Positions 1 through 11,136 of a stretch of DNA of 64,000 nucleotides are shown in pieces. Position numbers and translations under genes: made by a program. The stretch is from Eutypa lata (lineage: Eukaryota > Ascomycota > Sordariomycetes > Xylariales > Diatrypaceae), in the NCBI GenBank assembly GCA_022661535.1, contig JAKULF010000005.1, positions 3,348,001-3,412,000 of the forward strand, given 5' to 3'. The notes under the pieces were generated by a model. It was given only the letters and a program-made list of their open reading frames with translations. It did no database searches and was not told the origin of the DNA. Each line of letters starts with the position of its first letter. The first letter of the stretch is position 1.

Positions 1-894
1 ATTTTCTGACTAGAGTATGAGGACCTGTTTTTATCATCACCACCTGTGTTCTTCAGACTCTAGTTGCATGACGCTACACATAAGTATGGTTAGAAACAAA
101 TAGACAGGTTGAAACCACCTCCACATATTTCACAGGGCCTCAGAAACGGCCGCATGCTGGTGAAGCAAGCATACTAAGACATCTACGATGACATCATTTA
201 TCTAAGCTCTAAGAGAAAGGTTCATTAAATAAGCTAGCTGGCTAGCTATGTTCCCTTGCTAGAGACGAGATGTGAGTGAGTGTATTGTTAGCCCCCTGAA
301 TACATCATAAACTGGAATACCTGAAGTGCTATAATTCAGTGGCGTATTCTTTGTTCACCAACACTGCCTCGTTTTTAATAGTAAATATTTTGTGTTAGGA
401 AATTTGAGAACTCGCTTTGAGCTCTTTGACATTTTTATAAAACTGGAGGCAACCAAACCAATGGCTAACACAAAAGCCTTGGTATAGGTTTGATTACATA
501 GAATAAACATACCCTAAAAGTTCTCAAAGTTAGAAAAAAGGCAGAATTGTCTTGTATTCTCTACAATGTTCCTTAGATAAATTCTCTTTATGGACATTAT
601 GGCAACATTATTCCGAACGGTGGCAAGTTTGGAGTCCCTCTTGCTCTTTGTCTAGTTTATAATTATCCGAAGCCTCAATGGGCCGGAACAGGAAATTGGC
701 TCACTATGCACTTGATGTTGGCTTTGAGCTTCCTACTTTTCTCTTAAAAGATGGAGGGTTACAATGGCTCTTTATCCCCGGATATCTAATATTGGTTGCC
801 AGACGCCCTCAAAACAACACTCTTGTCTTGGATTTCTCTAACTAACGATACCTTGACTAGTATAATCGTTACTAACCCTTGCTAGGTTATCAAT
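1..894. other. Intergenic / upstream region of the GH16 gene
   Basis: I see no supportable gene here; all frames are short and AT-rich. A TATA-like TATAATC lies about 30 bp before the start codon of the downstream GH16 gene and could serve its promoter. The short palindromic AGCTAGCTGGCTAGCT stretch near 231-247 is a local curiosity with no assigned function. Confidence 0.5.
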
Positions 895-3800
895 ATGCCG
901 AAAACAATTGTTGGCTTACTAACTACTTTGGGCCTCGCTGCTCGATTCGTTGCCGGACAGCTAAACCCTGACTGCAATCCGCTGGAGGCAACCTGTCCGC
1001 CGAAGAAAGCATGGCCCGAGAAGAATTACTACATAGATTTTACCAAGGAGACAAAACCACCCCCGAACTGGGTTGTTGCGAACTATGAGGTTGTTAATTT
1101 CACACCGAATGGAGCCGAGTTCCCCTACGCCAAGAGAAAGAATGCGCCGAATATGTGGACTGACTTCTACATGCTTGGTGGCCGTTACGATGTGGAGATG
1201 AAGATAGCACCCGGCCAAGGAATTGTCAGCAGTGCCGTCCTATGGTCGGATGTTCAGGATGAGATAGACTGGGAGTTCTCGGGAAATCAGTTCGGGGAGA
1301 AGCCTTTCCCACCCCCGGGTGATAAGTGGACTGTCGAGACGAACATCTTTACTCATGGAAAGATATGGGATGGTGCTGCGACCTACCAGAAAGAGGCATA
1401 CAAACCCACCGAGCAGTTCCATACGTACTCGGTTGAATGGGATGAGAACCACATCAACTGGTATGTCGACAACAACCTGGTTCGTGGGTTCTTAGCCAAA
1501 GACACTCCTCAGGGGTTTGTTTTTCCTTCGTCACCAATGAAGCTCCAGATTGGACTGTGGGGTGGGGGGGACCCCGAAAATAACTACTGGACAATCCAAT
1601 GGGCGGGTGGCGAGATCGACTTCAACGGGATGCCTTACACTGCATACGTAAAGAGTGTGAACATCACCAATAAATACCCAGCTTGCCAATACAGGTATAA
1701 GGATAAGGTAAGCAACTGTTTTTCACGGCTATGATATTCGTGTTACTAATTTGGTATAGAGCGGAACCTTCGACTCCATCGAGAGAATCCAGGATGGCTG
1801 TAGCCCGTCAGACACATCTTCTGCGACCACTTTGTCATCGCCAAAGATTGTCAAGAACGAACCAACTCCGGATCCTTCCACTTATGCCACCTCCGTACCA
1901 CCTACTAGTTCTGATGACACTATGTCGATGTCGATGTCTTCCGCCTCCAGCCAGTCTTCATCTGACGCTTCTCAGGGGTCTTCTGGCCCCACTTCGACAC
2001 TGAGTAGTTCTTCCGGCACAGACGCTGCTTCGAGCTCTTCCTCGTCAGCCCAATCAGCTACAACATCAGCGGCTTCATCATCACTGTCATCAGCTGCATC
2101 CACTGACACATCGTCTACTTCGAGCGGGGGTATTCTAAGTAGTCTTAGTTCTTACATCTTGGGGACAAGCAGTACTGCCACGGGAACTAGTAGTACACCC
2201 ACTGGAACTTTGTCTAGCACCAACCAGTCCACCCCTGGGAGTGGCACGGATGGCTTTCCCCAGACCACGATGCCAACGCTACCCGGTTCAAGTTCAGCTA
2301 GTAGTACTGGCGTACAAGGGAACTCATCCAGTGCATCTGTTTCTGAAACGGGGCCCATACCTAGCTCTACTTCTCCAGGCTCTTCTTCCGGGAGTGTGTC
2401 TGTAAGCGGAAACTTTTCTACCACCGCAGCTGCGAATGCAACCGCCAGTATTGGCTCCGTGATCACAACAAGCTCGATCTCGACGGTGTACTCAACGAAT
2501 ATATATACGGTAACATCATGCCCTCCGTCAGTCACGAATTGTCCCACTGGGCAAGTCACTACCGAATTGGTATCTGTGACCACGACGGTGTGCCCGGTTA
2601 CTAGCACAATCGGCGTTGATAAACCGGATACCACGAGTAGTAGTTCCATGCTCACCTCGTCCTCTGGAAGTCTATCTTCTAACATGCCTTTGAATACTTC
2701 TTCAGCGGCCGCAGTTGCCAGTTCTTCTTTGAGTTCCGCCGTTTCTTCCCTCGGCTCGGCCGTGGCGACTCCCTCAACAAACGTGACTCTCAACAGCACG
2801 AGAATACCCTCCATTCCCCCTGTTCAGTTGCTTCCGACTTCGTACAGCGAGAGCAGCCGGATCATAACATCGACCCTGTCGACTGTATATTCTACTAATA
2901 TCATCACGGTAACATCGTGTGCTCCTACCGTTACGAATTGCCCGACTGGAAAGGTAACAACTGAAGTGGTTTCTCTGTATACCACGATCTGTCCAGTTAC
3001 AAAAGATATTATCGACGGAAAAACTTATACCCAGATCGAAACTCCGTCCTCAGCATCACCTGTGTCTTCAAGCCCATCTTCTCCAATCTCAAGCGGAAGT
3101 TCTACAGTACCAGCTTCAAGCAGTGCGCCAAGTACTCTGCCTCCATCAGTTGGGACATCTTCAGTTGCTCCTAGCTCGAGCGGACCATTCGTGAACACCA
3201 CAGTTCCCATCTCTGGAAACTCTTCGGTGATGCCAACTACGGGCGTTTCAAATTCATCGATCGCACCGGTTACACCACCCCCCATGACAACATCAACGGT
3301 GTACTCAACCAACGTCTTTACAGTCACTTCGTGCCCGCCTGAAGTTACCAACTGCCCTACGGGCCAGGTGACTACTGAGCTTGTGTCTCTTTATACGACT
3401 ATATGTCCCGTCGAGCAAGTTCAGACTACTGCCAAGTCGAGCGTCGAAGCCACCCCAGTACCGGGCAAGTCTAGCGAAGTCATATCGCAGAGTACCCCTG
3501 CCCCTATTCCGACAACCACAGATGTAGTGGGTAGCTCCGGAACCCTCCCAGGCTCGACAACGAGTGCACCTAGTGTAATACCCACCACGCCATCGTATAC
3601 GACATCTACCGTGTACTCGACGAATGTTTACACAGTGACATCCTGTGCCCCCGAGGTGACTAACTGCCCCGCAAGCATCGGTCAAGTGACCACCGAAATA
3701 GTCGCCATCTCCACAACGGTATGTCCAGTGACTGAGAAAGCTCCCAAGGAATCCGCTCCTCTGGGATCATACTCTACCACAGCCGTGACATTCAGCAACA

Positions 3801-4983
3801 CATTCGGTTCATCCGTGGTGGTAGTCACATCGCTTATTAGCTTCATCGACACGCCGGCCCCGAGCTCTCCACCCCCGACCTACGCGCCCGGCGGCACGGC
3901 CAATACCGCCGGTACCTCCACTGCGGCTGCGGCCGGGTCTACCGGGGCGTATCAAAACACCAGTAAGCCGTGCACCACATTGACGCTCGGGAACTATTTC
4001 ACAACCGTCATCGAGTACGGCTCGATCACCTCTCAGCCTCCCGCTACGGTGACGACTGACTCTTCGATGGCGACAAGCATCTACTCCCAGCCAGGAGCAG
4101 CACCCAAGGAGCCTGCGATGGACGTGCCGAGTTATCAAATGAGCCAGGGGGACAGCACCGTAGAGATGGGTACTTTCCAGCCTCCACCTGCCACCACTCC
4201 TGTTCCAAGGTTAGTTGATTCCCAACGTTCCCCTTTACCTGTTTGATTTATCGATCTACCCCTGATACTCTACTTCCTTACCTTGCTGAGTATCCTTTTC
4301 TTTCGTTCTTTCTTCCCCTTTTTTAGAAAAAAAAAACTTCTTTTCTTTGCGAGTCCTCTAAACTCATGACTAACGCCTTCGCTAGCAGCGCCTCATTAAT
4401 AGCACCCACCGCCATACAAAAAGTCCCCGAGGAACCGGAATCCACCACGACGCTGACCAAGGCCATCACTAGCCAACAGACCGTATCCTTAACACGCCCG
4501 GGACAACCGCAGGAATCTGGTTCCGGCGGCAGCGGAGAGTGCGTCTGCGAGCCTACGACTGTCTCGGTGACGGTCACTGCTGCCGGCGTCACTGAAACCG
4601 CCACCGTCGTTGTCACGAGCACCGTTCAGCCGCCGTACCCCACTAACAGCAATAGTAGTGCCTACGGCACCGGCAGCAGTGGGTATTACGGTACTGGCAG
4701 CAGCAGTGGGGGTGGGCTTTATGGGACTGGTGGCAGTGGGCTATACGGTACCGGTAGCAGCATTATGGATGGAACCGGAAGTAGCACGTACGGGACGGGA
4801 ATGACCCCGACTAGTATGTCTTCGACCAGCACGACCCCAGCCACCACTGCAGGTGGGGCTAATAGCGCTACGACTACTCCTAGCACGACGGGCTACATGA
4901 CTATGAGCACTGAGATCCCCATGCGACGGTGGTTCAGGAGAGGGTACCACGGCCATGGACATGGCCAGCATAGGCATGGTTGA
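895..4983 (+). CDS. Secreted Crh-like GH16 transglycosidase with long Ser/Thr-rich repeat tail
   Basis: Three exons fit: 895-1707, 1760-4209 and 4386-4983, about 1,286 aa; the last acceptor could also be 4388. Residues 1-21 look like a signal peptide. The GH16 domain (about 25-270) carries DEIDWE at 122-127, so E123 would be the nucleophile and E127 the acid/base, as in the fungal Crh family that links chitin to glucan in the wall. Crh proteins are usually 350-500 aa, so the tail is extreme. It is Ser/Thr-rich and holds four copies of a roughly 42-residue unit with three Cys (TVYSTN..TVTSC, TNCP, CPVT). A Gly/Ser/Tyr-rich YGTGSSG-type segment and a His/Gly/Arg-rich end follow. No hydrophobic C-terminal GPI signal is visible, so wall retention may depend on the tail. 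There is no CBM18-like Cys-rich domain. Confidence 0.85.
2473..3735 (+). repeat. Four dispersed coding repeats in the GH16 tail
   Basis: Four copies of a roughly 42-residue unit lie at about 2473-2600, 2872-3000, 3289-3415 and 3600-3735, separated by 90-130 residues of Ser/Thr/Pro-rich spacer. Each keeps STVYSTN, VTSC, VTNCP, a VTTE(L/V/I)V stretch and (V/I)CPV. The conserved Cys spacing suggests a small disulfide-stabilised module rather than simple low complexity. Copy four carries a two-residue insertion (NCPASIGQV). Confidence 0.85.
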
Positions 4984-6905
4984 CGAATGGGATGATAGGG
5001 TGTTGCTTCATATGTCGTTTCCTTTCTGGACACACAAATAGTTCGGCAAACTTTCCTTTGTTCTTTAGGTTTCTTATTCTACTTCTTGTATATATGGTCC
5101 TATTTAGTTGACTTTATTTATATTATTCCGTATTTTGATTCTAGATTTACACCTTTTCTTCTTGATGCAATGTTAGAATATGAGCTTTATAACTTTTCCT
5201 CGAGGGAGTACAGCTTGTTTTACAAGGATTATTATACACATCTCTACTACTCACCCTTGTCCAACTTTATACGAAACCCGTAATAAGGTTTACTAAGTGA
5301 AAACTAGTACATAATGGTATCAAGGGTTACGCACTCCCATTCACGGTCTCCGCGTCACTTAACTACACACTCCATAATGATTAGGGTTGATCTGTTCTGC
5401 GGAATCAACCTATGTTATTTAGGTGCTTCGCTAAGTAAGAGATTGCCGGAAAGGACAGCGTACGTAATTCATGGTTAATAGAGGTGACATTGAAGTAGTA
5501 TAATCCGTATTGCCAACCCTCTCTCTATAGTGATGGATCTTGCACAAGTTAACAACAATCAAGCAAAAGAAGAAAAGGGGAGAAGGATCCACACATATGG
5601 GAACGCACATAACTATACGCCGTGATATAGATAAAATTCTAACAGGAGCTAGAGAAATAAAGAAAATGCAAACTGTATAGTTCAGGAGAACATGGAAACC
5701 CCTTAAAAGTAGTCTACTTATCCTAGTGGCCGCCATGTCGAGGTGGTAATCGCACATTGATCGACGAAATAGGTGGTTGTACATAATATCATCAAGCAGT
5801 AAATCAGGCTAATTAGTGCCTAACTAGACCATTGTAGTCTCCCCGCTGGCGCAAGAACTAGTAATACGACGTGAAAGTATATTCTATGATGAGGCTGAGC
5901 AACTGTAGGTCCGAACCGGAGACGATTGATTAACGGTAATACTTGGCGTTGAACAGGCACCCCGAGAAGTTTCCGATGAAGGTCAGGAGGCAGACCTGGA
6001 TACTGTCGGTCAATGACACTGCAACAGGCTCAAGCACAGTTTCGATGTATAATATTGTTCTGAGTCCCCGTAGCTGCTGAGCAACCCGTTCATACTGAAA
6101 AGAACAAGACTACACATGTATGACAGTTTGGCGTGACTGAACAGAATGCAAGACTATACCGCTACACCACTAAAAGTAGACTGTTGTTACTTCGGGTGCT
6201 GACCATCTCGCACATCCTTATATAGCGGACACCTGGCACTTAGGACTGTGACCTCTGCCCAGCGAGACATACCGACTGACGACGATGGAAATTTTCGATC
6301 TTCGGTGTAAAAGAAACGGGGATATCACAGGGAGATAAGTATTTGAAGATAAGAAAGGCCTTAGTTAATGAATGGATTACTTTGTTGTTTCCCCTTATAA
6401 TTTCTATTGACGACTAAGCTAAGGCTTCGTTTGTTGGCTTTCTAGAATCTGAAATCAAGGTATCGGTTCCGCTGCCTCTTATTGAATGTGCTGCTTAATA
6501 GGTTAAAACGTGGGACGAAAGCAACCTTTTCTTTCCAAATACACAGTCATTGGCAATTATATATAACACTTTCCTCTTAAGTACATGAAAGGCTTATAGG
6601 GACTCCACTTGATTATCCAAAGCACCGGCTAGATGTTATAAATATATATCGGCATTGTTATTTATAGTTAGGTTGTAAAATTTAGGTATATCTAGCATGA
6701 ATTTGAGGCATTGTTATCATTGAATCCATTCTAGCTGTATGAGCATCACGTAGTTGTCATACTACACGGCACTTGTTGTTGCTGTAGAGTATGTGAATTA
6801 AAATTGATTACCTGAAAGTGATTTAAGAGAGAACACCAATGTACAGAGACTCTGCTTTAACGTCTTCCAAGTAAAATTATAACCCAAGTTACTATATAAC
6901 AAGAA
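4984..6905. other. Intergenic, no gene seen
   Basis: Convergent interval between the GH16 gene and the SET gene. Open frames here (for example the minus-strand frame at 5431-5784) show no recognisable domain, no splice-compatible extension and ordinary AT-rich composition. Nothing can be supported. Confidence 0.5.
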
Positions 6906-8039
6906 CTAGTCTGTCACACCCATCATGGTGTATGCATGGTACGCATAGCGGTCCATATCCTGTCTATGTCCAGCTACTATAGGATCAGCATCGCCCCAGG
7001 CCCGTAAGGCTGAATTGTAAGCTGCTTCATACAACCAACGACATGTATCCCAACTCTCCCTTGCTTGGTCGGCTTTCCTCTGGTTTTCCTCCGGGTCTTC
7101 CTCATCCATTTCCGCCTCTATATTCGCTCTGTATCGACCGAAATATAATTCAGCAGCGTCCGAATATCTACTCAGAACATTAGTCGCAATGTCACAAGGG
7201 CGATCGATCTTCTATACGACTTACATGAAATATAGCTCTGCGTCGTTTTCTTTGGCTTCGAGAAATGTAATCCTTTGCCTGAACCTCTCATACTGTGGTT
7301 CGTTCTCTTCGACAGTATCGTCTCTTAGGCCTTTATCGAATACACTATCCGCTTCAGGCCCAGTCACCTCATCACCAACTTCCATATTCCGTAAGGGTTC
7401 TCTTTGATCTCTTGCCTCGTCTAGACGGGTCCCATCTTCTGTGCAGGCGGAGCATCGGCACATAAACCCCCAACCCTCCAATAGAACGCACTGTCGTTTT
7501 CGGACCGGCCATAGTATTGAACAGTAATTAACAGTAATTTCTTCCCCTGCCTTGATATCGCGCTTTGCTCTGGAGGTAAAAAAACCGGGCGACCAACAAA
7601 GACTGTATCTCATGTTGGGATCGCAGGAATGGTTGAATCTACTTGCCCAACGGAATACTGCTACTGTCCCTGGATAGTTGTCTGCCGCTCTCGAATCCTC
7701 CATATGGAAGTCGTTCGATTTAAACACCAAACCTTGCCTTATAAGCTTGTCACGCTCTGCCTCACCAAGGATTATCCCATCTCTCACCATCTGCTGGATG
7801 TTTGACCAGAACGTACGTAACGCAGTGCTTTCTGACCAGGAATAGAGCGCATTGAAGTGTTCCTCCACCCATGGTTTCTCTTGCAAAGCGGTGCGGAGGT
7901 CACGGAGACCCCACTGGCTTGGAAGACGAACAAGCGGAAGTTCTTGTAAGATCAATTCACCAGCCTCAATATCCCTGGTAGCAAACATACCCATCCCCTT
8001 ATTCTCCACTGCTCTCATTTCGAATGGAAGTCCGGCCAT
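6906..8039 (-). CDS. SET-domain protein
   Basis: Two exons: 8039-7225 and 7167-6906, with a 57-nt intron (GTAAGT...TAG), giving about 358 aa. I chose the ATG at 8039; the longer frame begins with a GTG. The N-terminus (KGMGMFATRDIEAGE) matches the start of SET domains. FNHSCDPN and GEEITVNY match the S-adenosylmethionine and substrate-site motifs, followed by a CRCSAC post-SET-like cluster. The domain is split by about 80 residues, as in Set5/SMYD-like fungal proteins, which are often lysine methyltransferases of unknown target. The C-terminal helical segment is recovered only after splicing. It is divergently placed from the 8825 gene. A short upstream exon cannot be excluded. Confidence 0.85.
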
Positions 8040-8824
8040 TATGGAGTTTCCCACGAAAAGGTGACCTAGGTGATAAAAATTACAAGGTGAATAAGATCTG
8101 CTAATCTACTAATGAGTGTTGTTCATATGGAGAAGATAGTTTTAAACTTAGCGGGGGATTTCTGATAGAATGTCTAAAAAAGCAAAGATGTAGGGTAAAA
8201 TCAGCATAGAAAGGGCACTGCGTCTTAACGTGTTCAACCTCAATACATAGACAAGTGTAACCACTTCCGGGAGTTATACTGTTGTATAGCTGTGACAAAG
8301 AACAACAAACCATTTTGACGGATTAGTTAACTGATGATTATCACGGTAAATCTTTTGAGACATATTGAAATTGGGTTGTCTTTGTAGGGCTCTTGACAAT
8401 TGGATCTGGGAAGTTTATTTCCTTGTTCCAAGCTAATAAACTCACCTGATCGCTGTAAATTCGTACCTTCATTTTCATATATTTCCTCTATTTAGTTATT
8501 ACAAATTTACAGTCAATGCGTCGTAGCAATGTGGGTGGAAGTCTTTGTTCAGAGATTTTAACGCTGCAAGCGTATTGCCTTACTATTGTTATGAGCTTTC
8601 GGAGCCTTTCAATAGGATATGAAACAATACGAAAACGATATAATCCTCAGCCAGGCATTCCATTACAAGACAAATGCCTAGTCCCCAACACTTAACGTGA
8701 GTAAACTCAACACCTTGGAAAATTTATTAATGTTCAATACATTAAAACAGAATACCATATTGGAATATAGAAGACCACAACATCGACCAAACATCAGCAA
8801 CTTCGACTTCTATATGCTACAATA
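8040..8824. other. Divergent intergenic region
   Basis: Upstream region shared by the SET gene (-) and the 644-aa gene (+). AT-rich with no coding evidence. No clear TATA box or operator stands out. Confidence 0.5.
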
Positions 8825-10759
8825 ATGCTTCCGAACATTGATCCTCCTGCTCGTGATATCGATCCTGCAGTGAGATCGAATTACTGGGATGACATTATCC
8901 AAGCGCTCGAGTTAACATATGTGAATAATTTCGATCCTGCCCACGAGGTAGGGGTAGATTTCGCCTCCTCTGGAGAGGTTTTCGCAGATTTCTATCAAAC
9001 CCTCATCAGAGCCTTGGGCGGATTATTTAATGAGCAAGCCCGAGATGACTCGGACAAGAACAGAACGGCGGTGGGCCACCCTATAAGACGAGCTATCTTT
9101 CTCCTTAATGAATCTCTCGAATATGTCTGGCGAAATGGAAATAATTTGGGAGATGATAATGTGTTCGCAATCCGGGATCATTTGGCAGAGCTGGCACGTG
9201 CGCCCTGGAACTCCATCGATACAAGGGTGTCTTACCACACTATTGGTATGACATCCGCAATAGATGATGTTGTACCAGATGGAGATGTGGCGTGGAATGG
9301 TGGCGACATAAACGGAAGCGATAGATTCGACGAGCTTTTTGCGGCCTTCCAGGCTTACGGCAACGACCCGCTGAGATTCGAGACCGACTGCATTCATCTC
9401 ATCCGCGCGTCGCAAACTTGCCTTGAAAAGGCTTACAATATACTTCGCCTACCACAGGAACTTATATTTATCCCAGAAGATCTTCTTGACGCGAATCAAA
9501 AGCCTACGTATGTCGAGTTCTCGTGCAATGCTCCCGAATTCCTCTACGGGAGGACTGGGCGTCGGGGGATATTGGCCATCAAGGCAGCGCTCGGCGGTCC
9601 GCTCACCGATAATGAAAGAGCTCTTATAACCGCGGCAAATAGGAGACGCAGCAGAGATGAAGACGCAGCAGACGCCCCTGAAGAACCAGCGAGGAGACGC
9701 CGTGGGGCTGCACCTTATACGATGACCGTTGCTAATGTCGACGCCGATATCCTGAATTTGAACTGCGACGCGCAGCGCAGGCACGACATAGTGAGGCCTG
9801 ATGCAGCTCTCCTTATTACACCGACCCTCCCGTACCCACAGGCTGTCATGGATACTTACCAAAGGGATTTCCTCGAGTTCTTGAGAACCGCCGAGACGAA
9901 CTTTGGCACTCCGAATAGCCTACCAGCCACCCCGGCGGCGCGCCAGCAAATGCTTGATGATTTAGACAACATCATAGGCGAAATGCGCAACACCGGGGCA
10001 GAACAAAATGACGGGAACAGCAACCTCCAGCTGAAGAGGGCGAGGGTCACCGCTTTCAAAATAAAGTACCTACGCTCCTTGTACATGAAGATCCTCCTGA
10101 CCCAGAATCCGCCCGTGGCGGACGACGTCCTGAGGGCCGCGTTGGCCGCTCGCCTCGCTGACTGGGCATTCCACGAGAGTATATGGTCGACCATGGATAC
10201 GATTGCGGCAGGTCGAAGGTTGAAGACGGCGACTAGGGCGGCTAACAGAGCAAGGAAGCGGCAGCTACTAAACGACGTCAATAGGAGAACTAGAAATGAA
10301 ACAAGATGGGAAGAAATGCAGGCGGCAGTAATCGCCGGGGATGATGCAGACGGCGCAGACGGCGCAGACGGTGCTGGGGGAGGAGGAGGAGAACCAGCAC
10401 CAGCACCAGCACCAGAACCAGCGCCCGCCCCCGCCCCCGCCGAAGGTGTAGTTCCGCCCGGACAGGCCCTCCAAGCGCTTCTTAGAATCATTGGCCCGAG
10501 TCTTCCTGGACGGTCCGTTTTTAATAACGAGAGGCTGGAGAGGGAGCGGGAACACTGGTACAGAGAGTGCATCGCAGCGCGTACAAGAGGCGAGCGTCCG
10601 CCTCAAAGACCAGTGCTGCGGGACGCCGGGGCTGGGCCCTTGGCTGCAGGGGGCCCGCCTGACTTTGATCAGCTTCCTACGGGAACTGTCTGGGAGAGAT
10701 TGCAGTATATTATTGTCATGACGCACTGGCGCATTTCGCAGGCTAGGTTCTTGTTGTAA
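8825..10759 (+). CDS. Hypothetical protein, 644 aa, intronless
   Basis: A single open frame with no intron signals needed. I do not recognise the family. The N-terminal half (to about 260) looks globular and mixed alpha-helical. Around 270-300 an Arg-rich patch (RRRS, RRRRGA) flanks acidic residues and could be a nuclear localisation signal. The stretch around 330-480 is helical and basic. A low-complexity linker near 505-545 contains (DGA)n, polyglycine and an (Ala-Pro)n run, followed by about 100 residues of C-terminal domain. No signal peptide or membrane segment is visible. Long frames on the opposite strand are shadows, because this strand has the better codon use and the globular sequence. 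Function unknown. Confidence 0.7.
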   Translation: MLPNIDPPARDIDPAVRSNYWDDIIQALELTYVNNFDPAHEVGVDFASSGEVFADFYQTLIRALGGLFNEQARDDSDKNRTAVGHPIRRAIFLLNESLEYVWRNGNNLGDDNVFAIRDHLAELARAPWNSIDTRVSYHTIGMTSAIDDVVPDGDVAWNGGDINGSDRFDELFAAFQAYGNDPLRFETDCIHLIRASQTCLEKAYNILRLPQELIFIPEDLLDANQKPTYVEFSCNAPEFLYGRTGRRGILAIKAALGGPLTDNERALITAANRRRSRDEDAADAPEEPARRRRGAAPYTMTVANVDADILNLNCDAQRRHDIVRPDAALLITPTLPYPQAVMDTYQRDFLEFLRTAETNFGTPNSLPATPAARQQMLDDLDNIIGEMRNTGAEQNDGNSNLQLKRARVTAFKIKYLRSLYMKILLTQNPPVADDVLRAALAARLADWAFHESIWSTMDTIAAGRRLKTATRAANRARKRQLLNDVNRRTRNETRWEEMQAAVIAGDDADGADGADGAGGGGGEPAPAPAPEPAPAPAPAEGVVPPGQALQALLRIIGPSLPGRSVFNNERLEREREHWYRECIAARTRGERPPQRPVLRDAGAGPLAAGGPPDFDQLPTGTVWERLQYIIVMTHWRISQARFLL

Positions 10760-11136
10760 AGTCGGCATTTCTCTGATAGGACTTAATACTGAACTTGTTT
10801 TTTGTATTGAACTGCGTGTAGACAAGTTCCTGTGGTGTTGACCACTGCTACTAAATGGTCTAGCAAGAGCTTACGTTCTACAATTAGGGCGTCCATGAAC
10901 TTATAATGTGAAACTCTAAACATGATTGGATAGCTTTATTCTGTAAACACTTGATGCCTCGTCTTTCCTGTACGCGTGTTAGAGCTTAAAAGATGATATT
11001 ATCGTACTATAGCATATCGCCCCTTAATGAGTTAAGAAGAACGAGTAGAGGTTGCGAGCTTCCGCACTGCTCCCAGATGGTGTGCGATTAGATGCAATAA
11101 AGGGTATACAAACTCGTCCATAGTTCATATGATCTA
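10760..11136. other. Convergent 3' intergenic region
   Basis: 3' ends of the 644-aa gene (+) and the first Zn2Cys6 gene (-) face each other here. Nothing coding is supported. Confidence 0.5.

Noticed and set aside
2152..2814. 220-codon minus-strand frame inside the GH16 gene
   Set aside because: It is the reverse image of the Ser/Thr-rich repeats; it has no start context or domain and the plus strand encodes a clear enzyme.
5431..5784. Possible minus-strand 117-aa protein
   Set aside because: No domain, no supportive context, hydrophobic and Cys-rich by chance.
9449..10572. Long minus-strand frames opposite the 644-aa gene
   Set aside because: Low-complexity Ser/Ala/Pro/Gly shadows of the plus-strand codons, broken into several overlapping frames.
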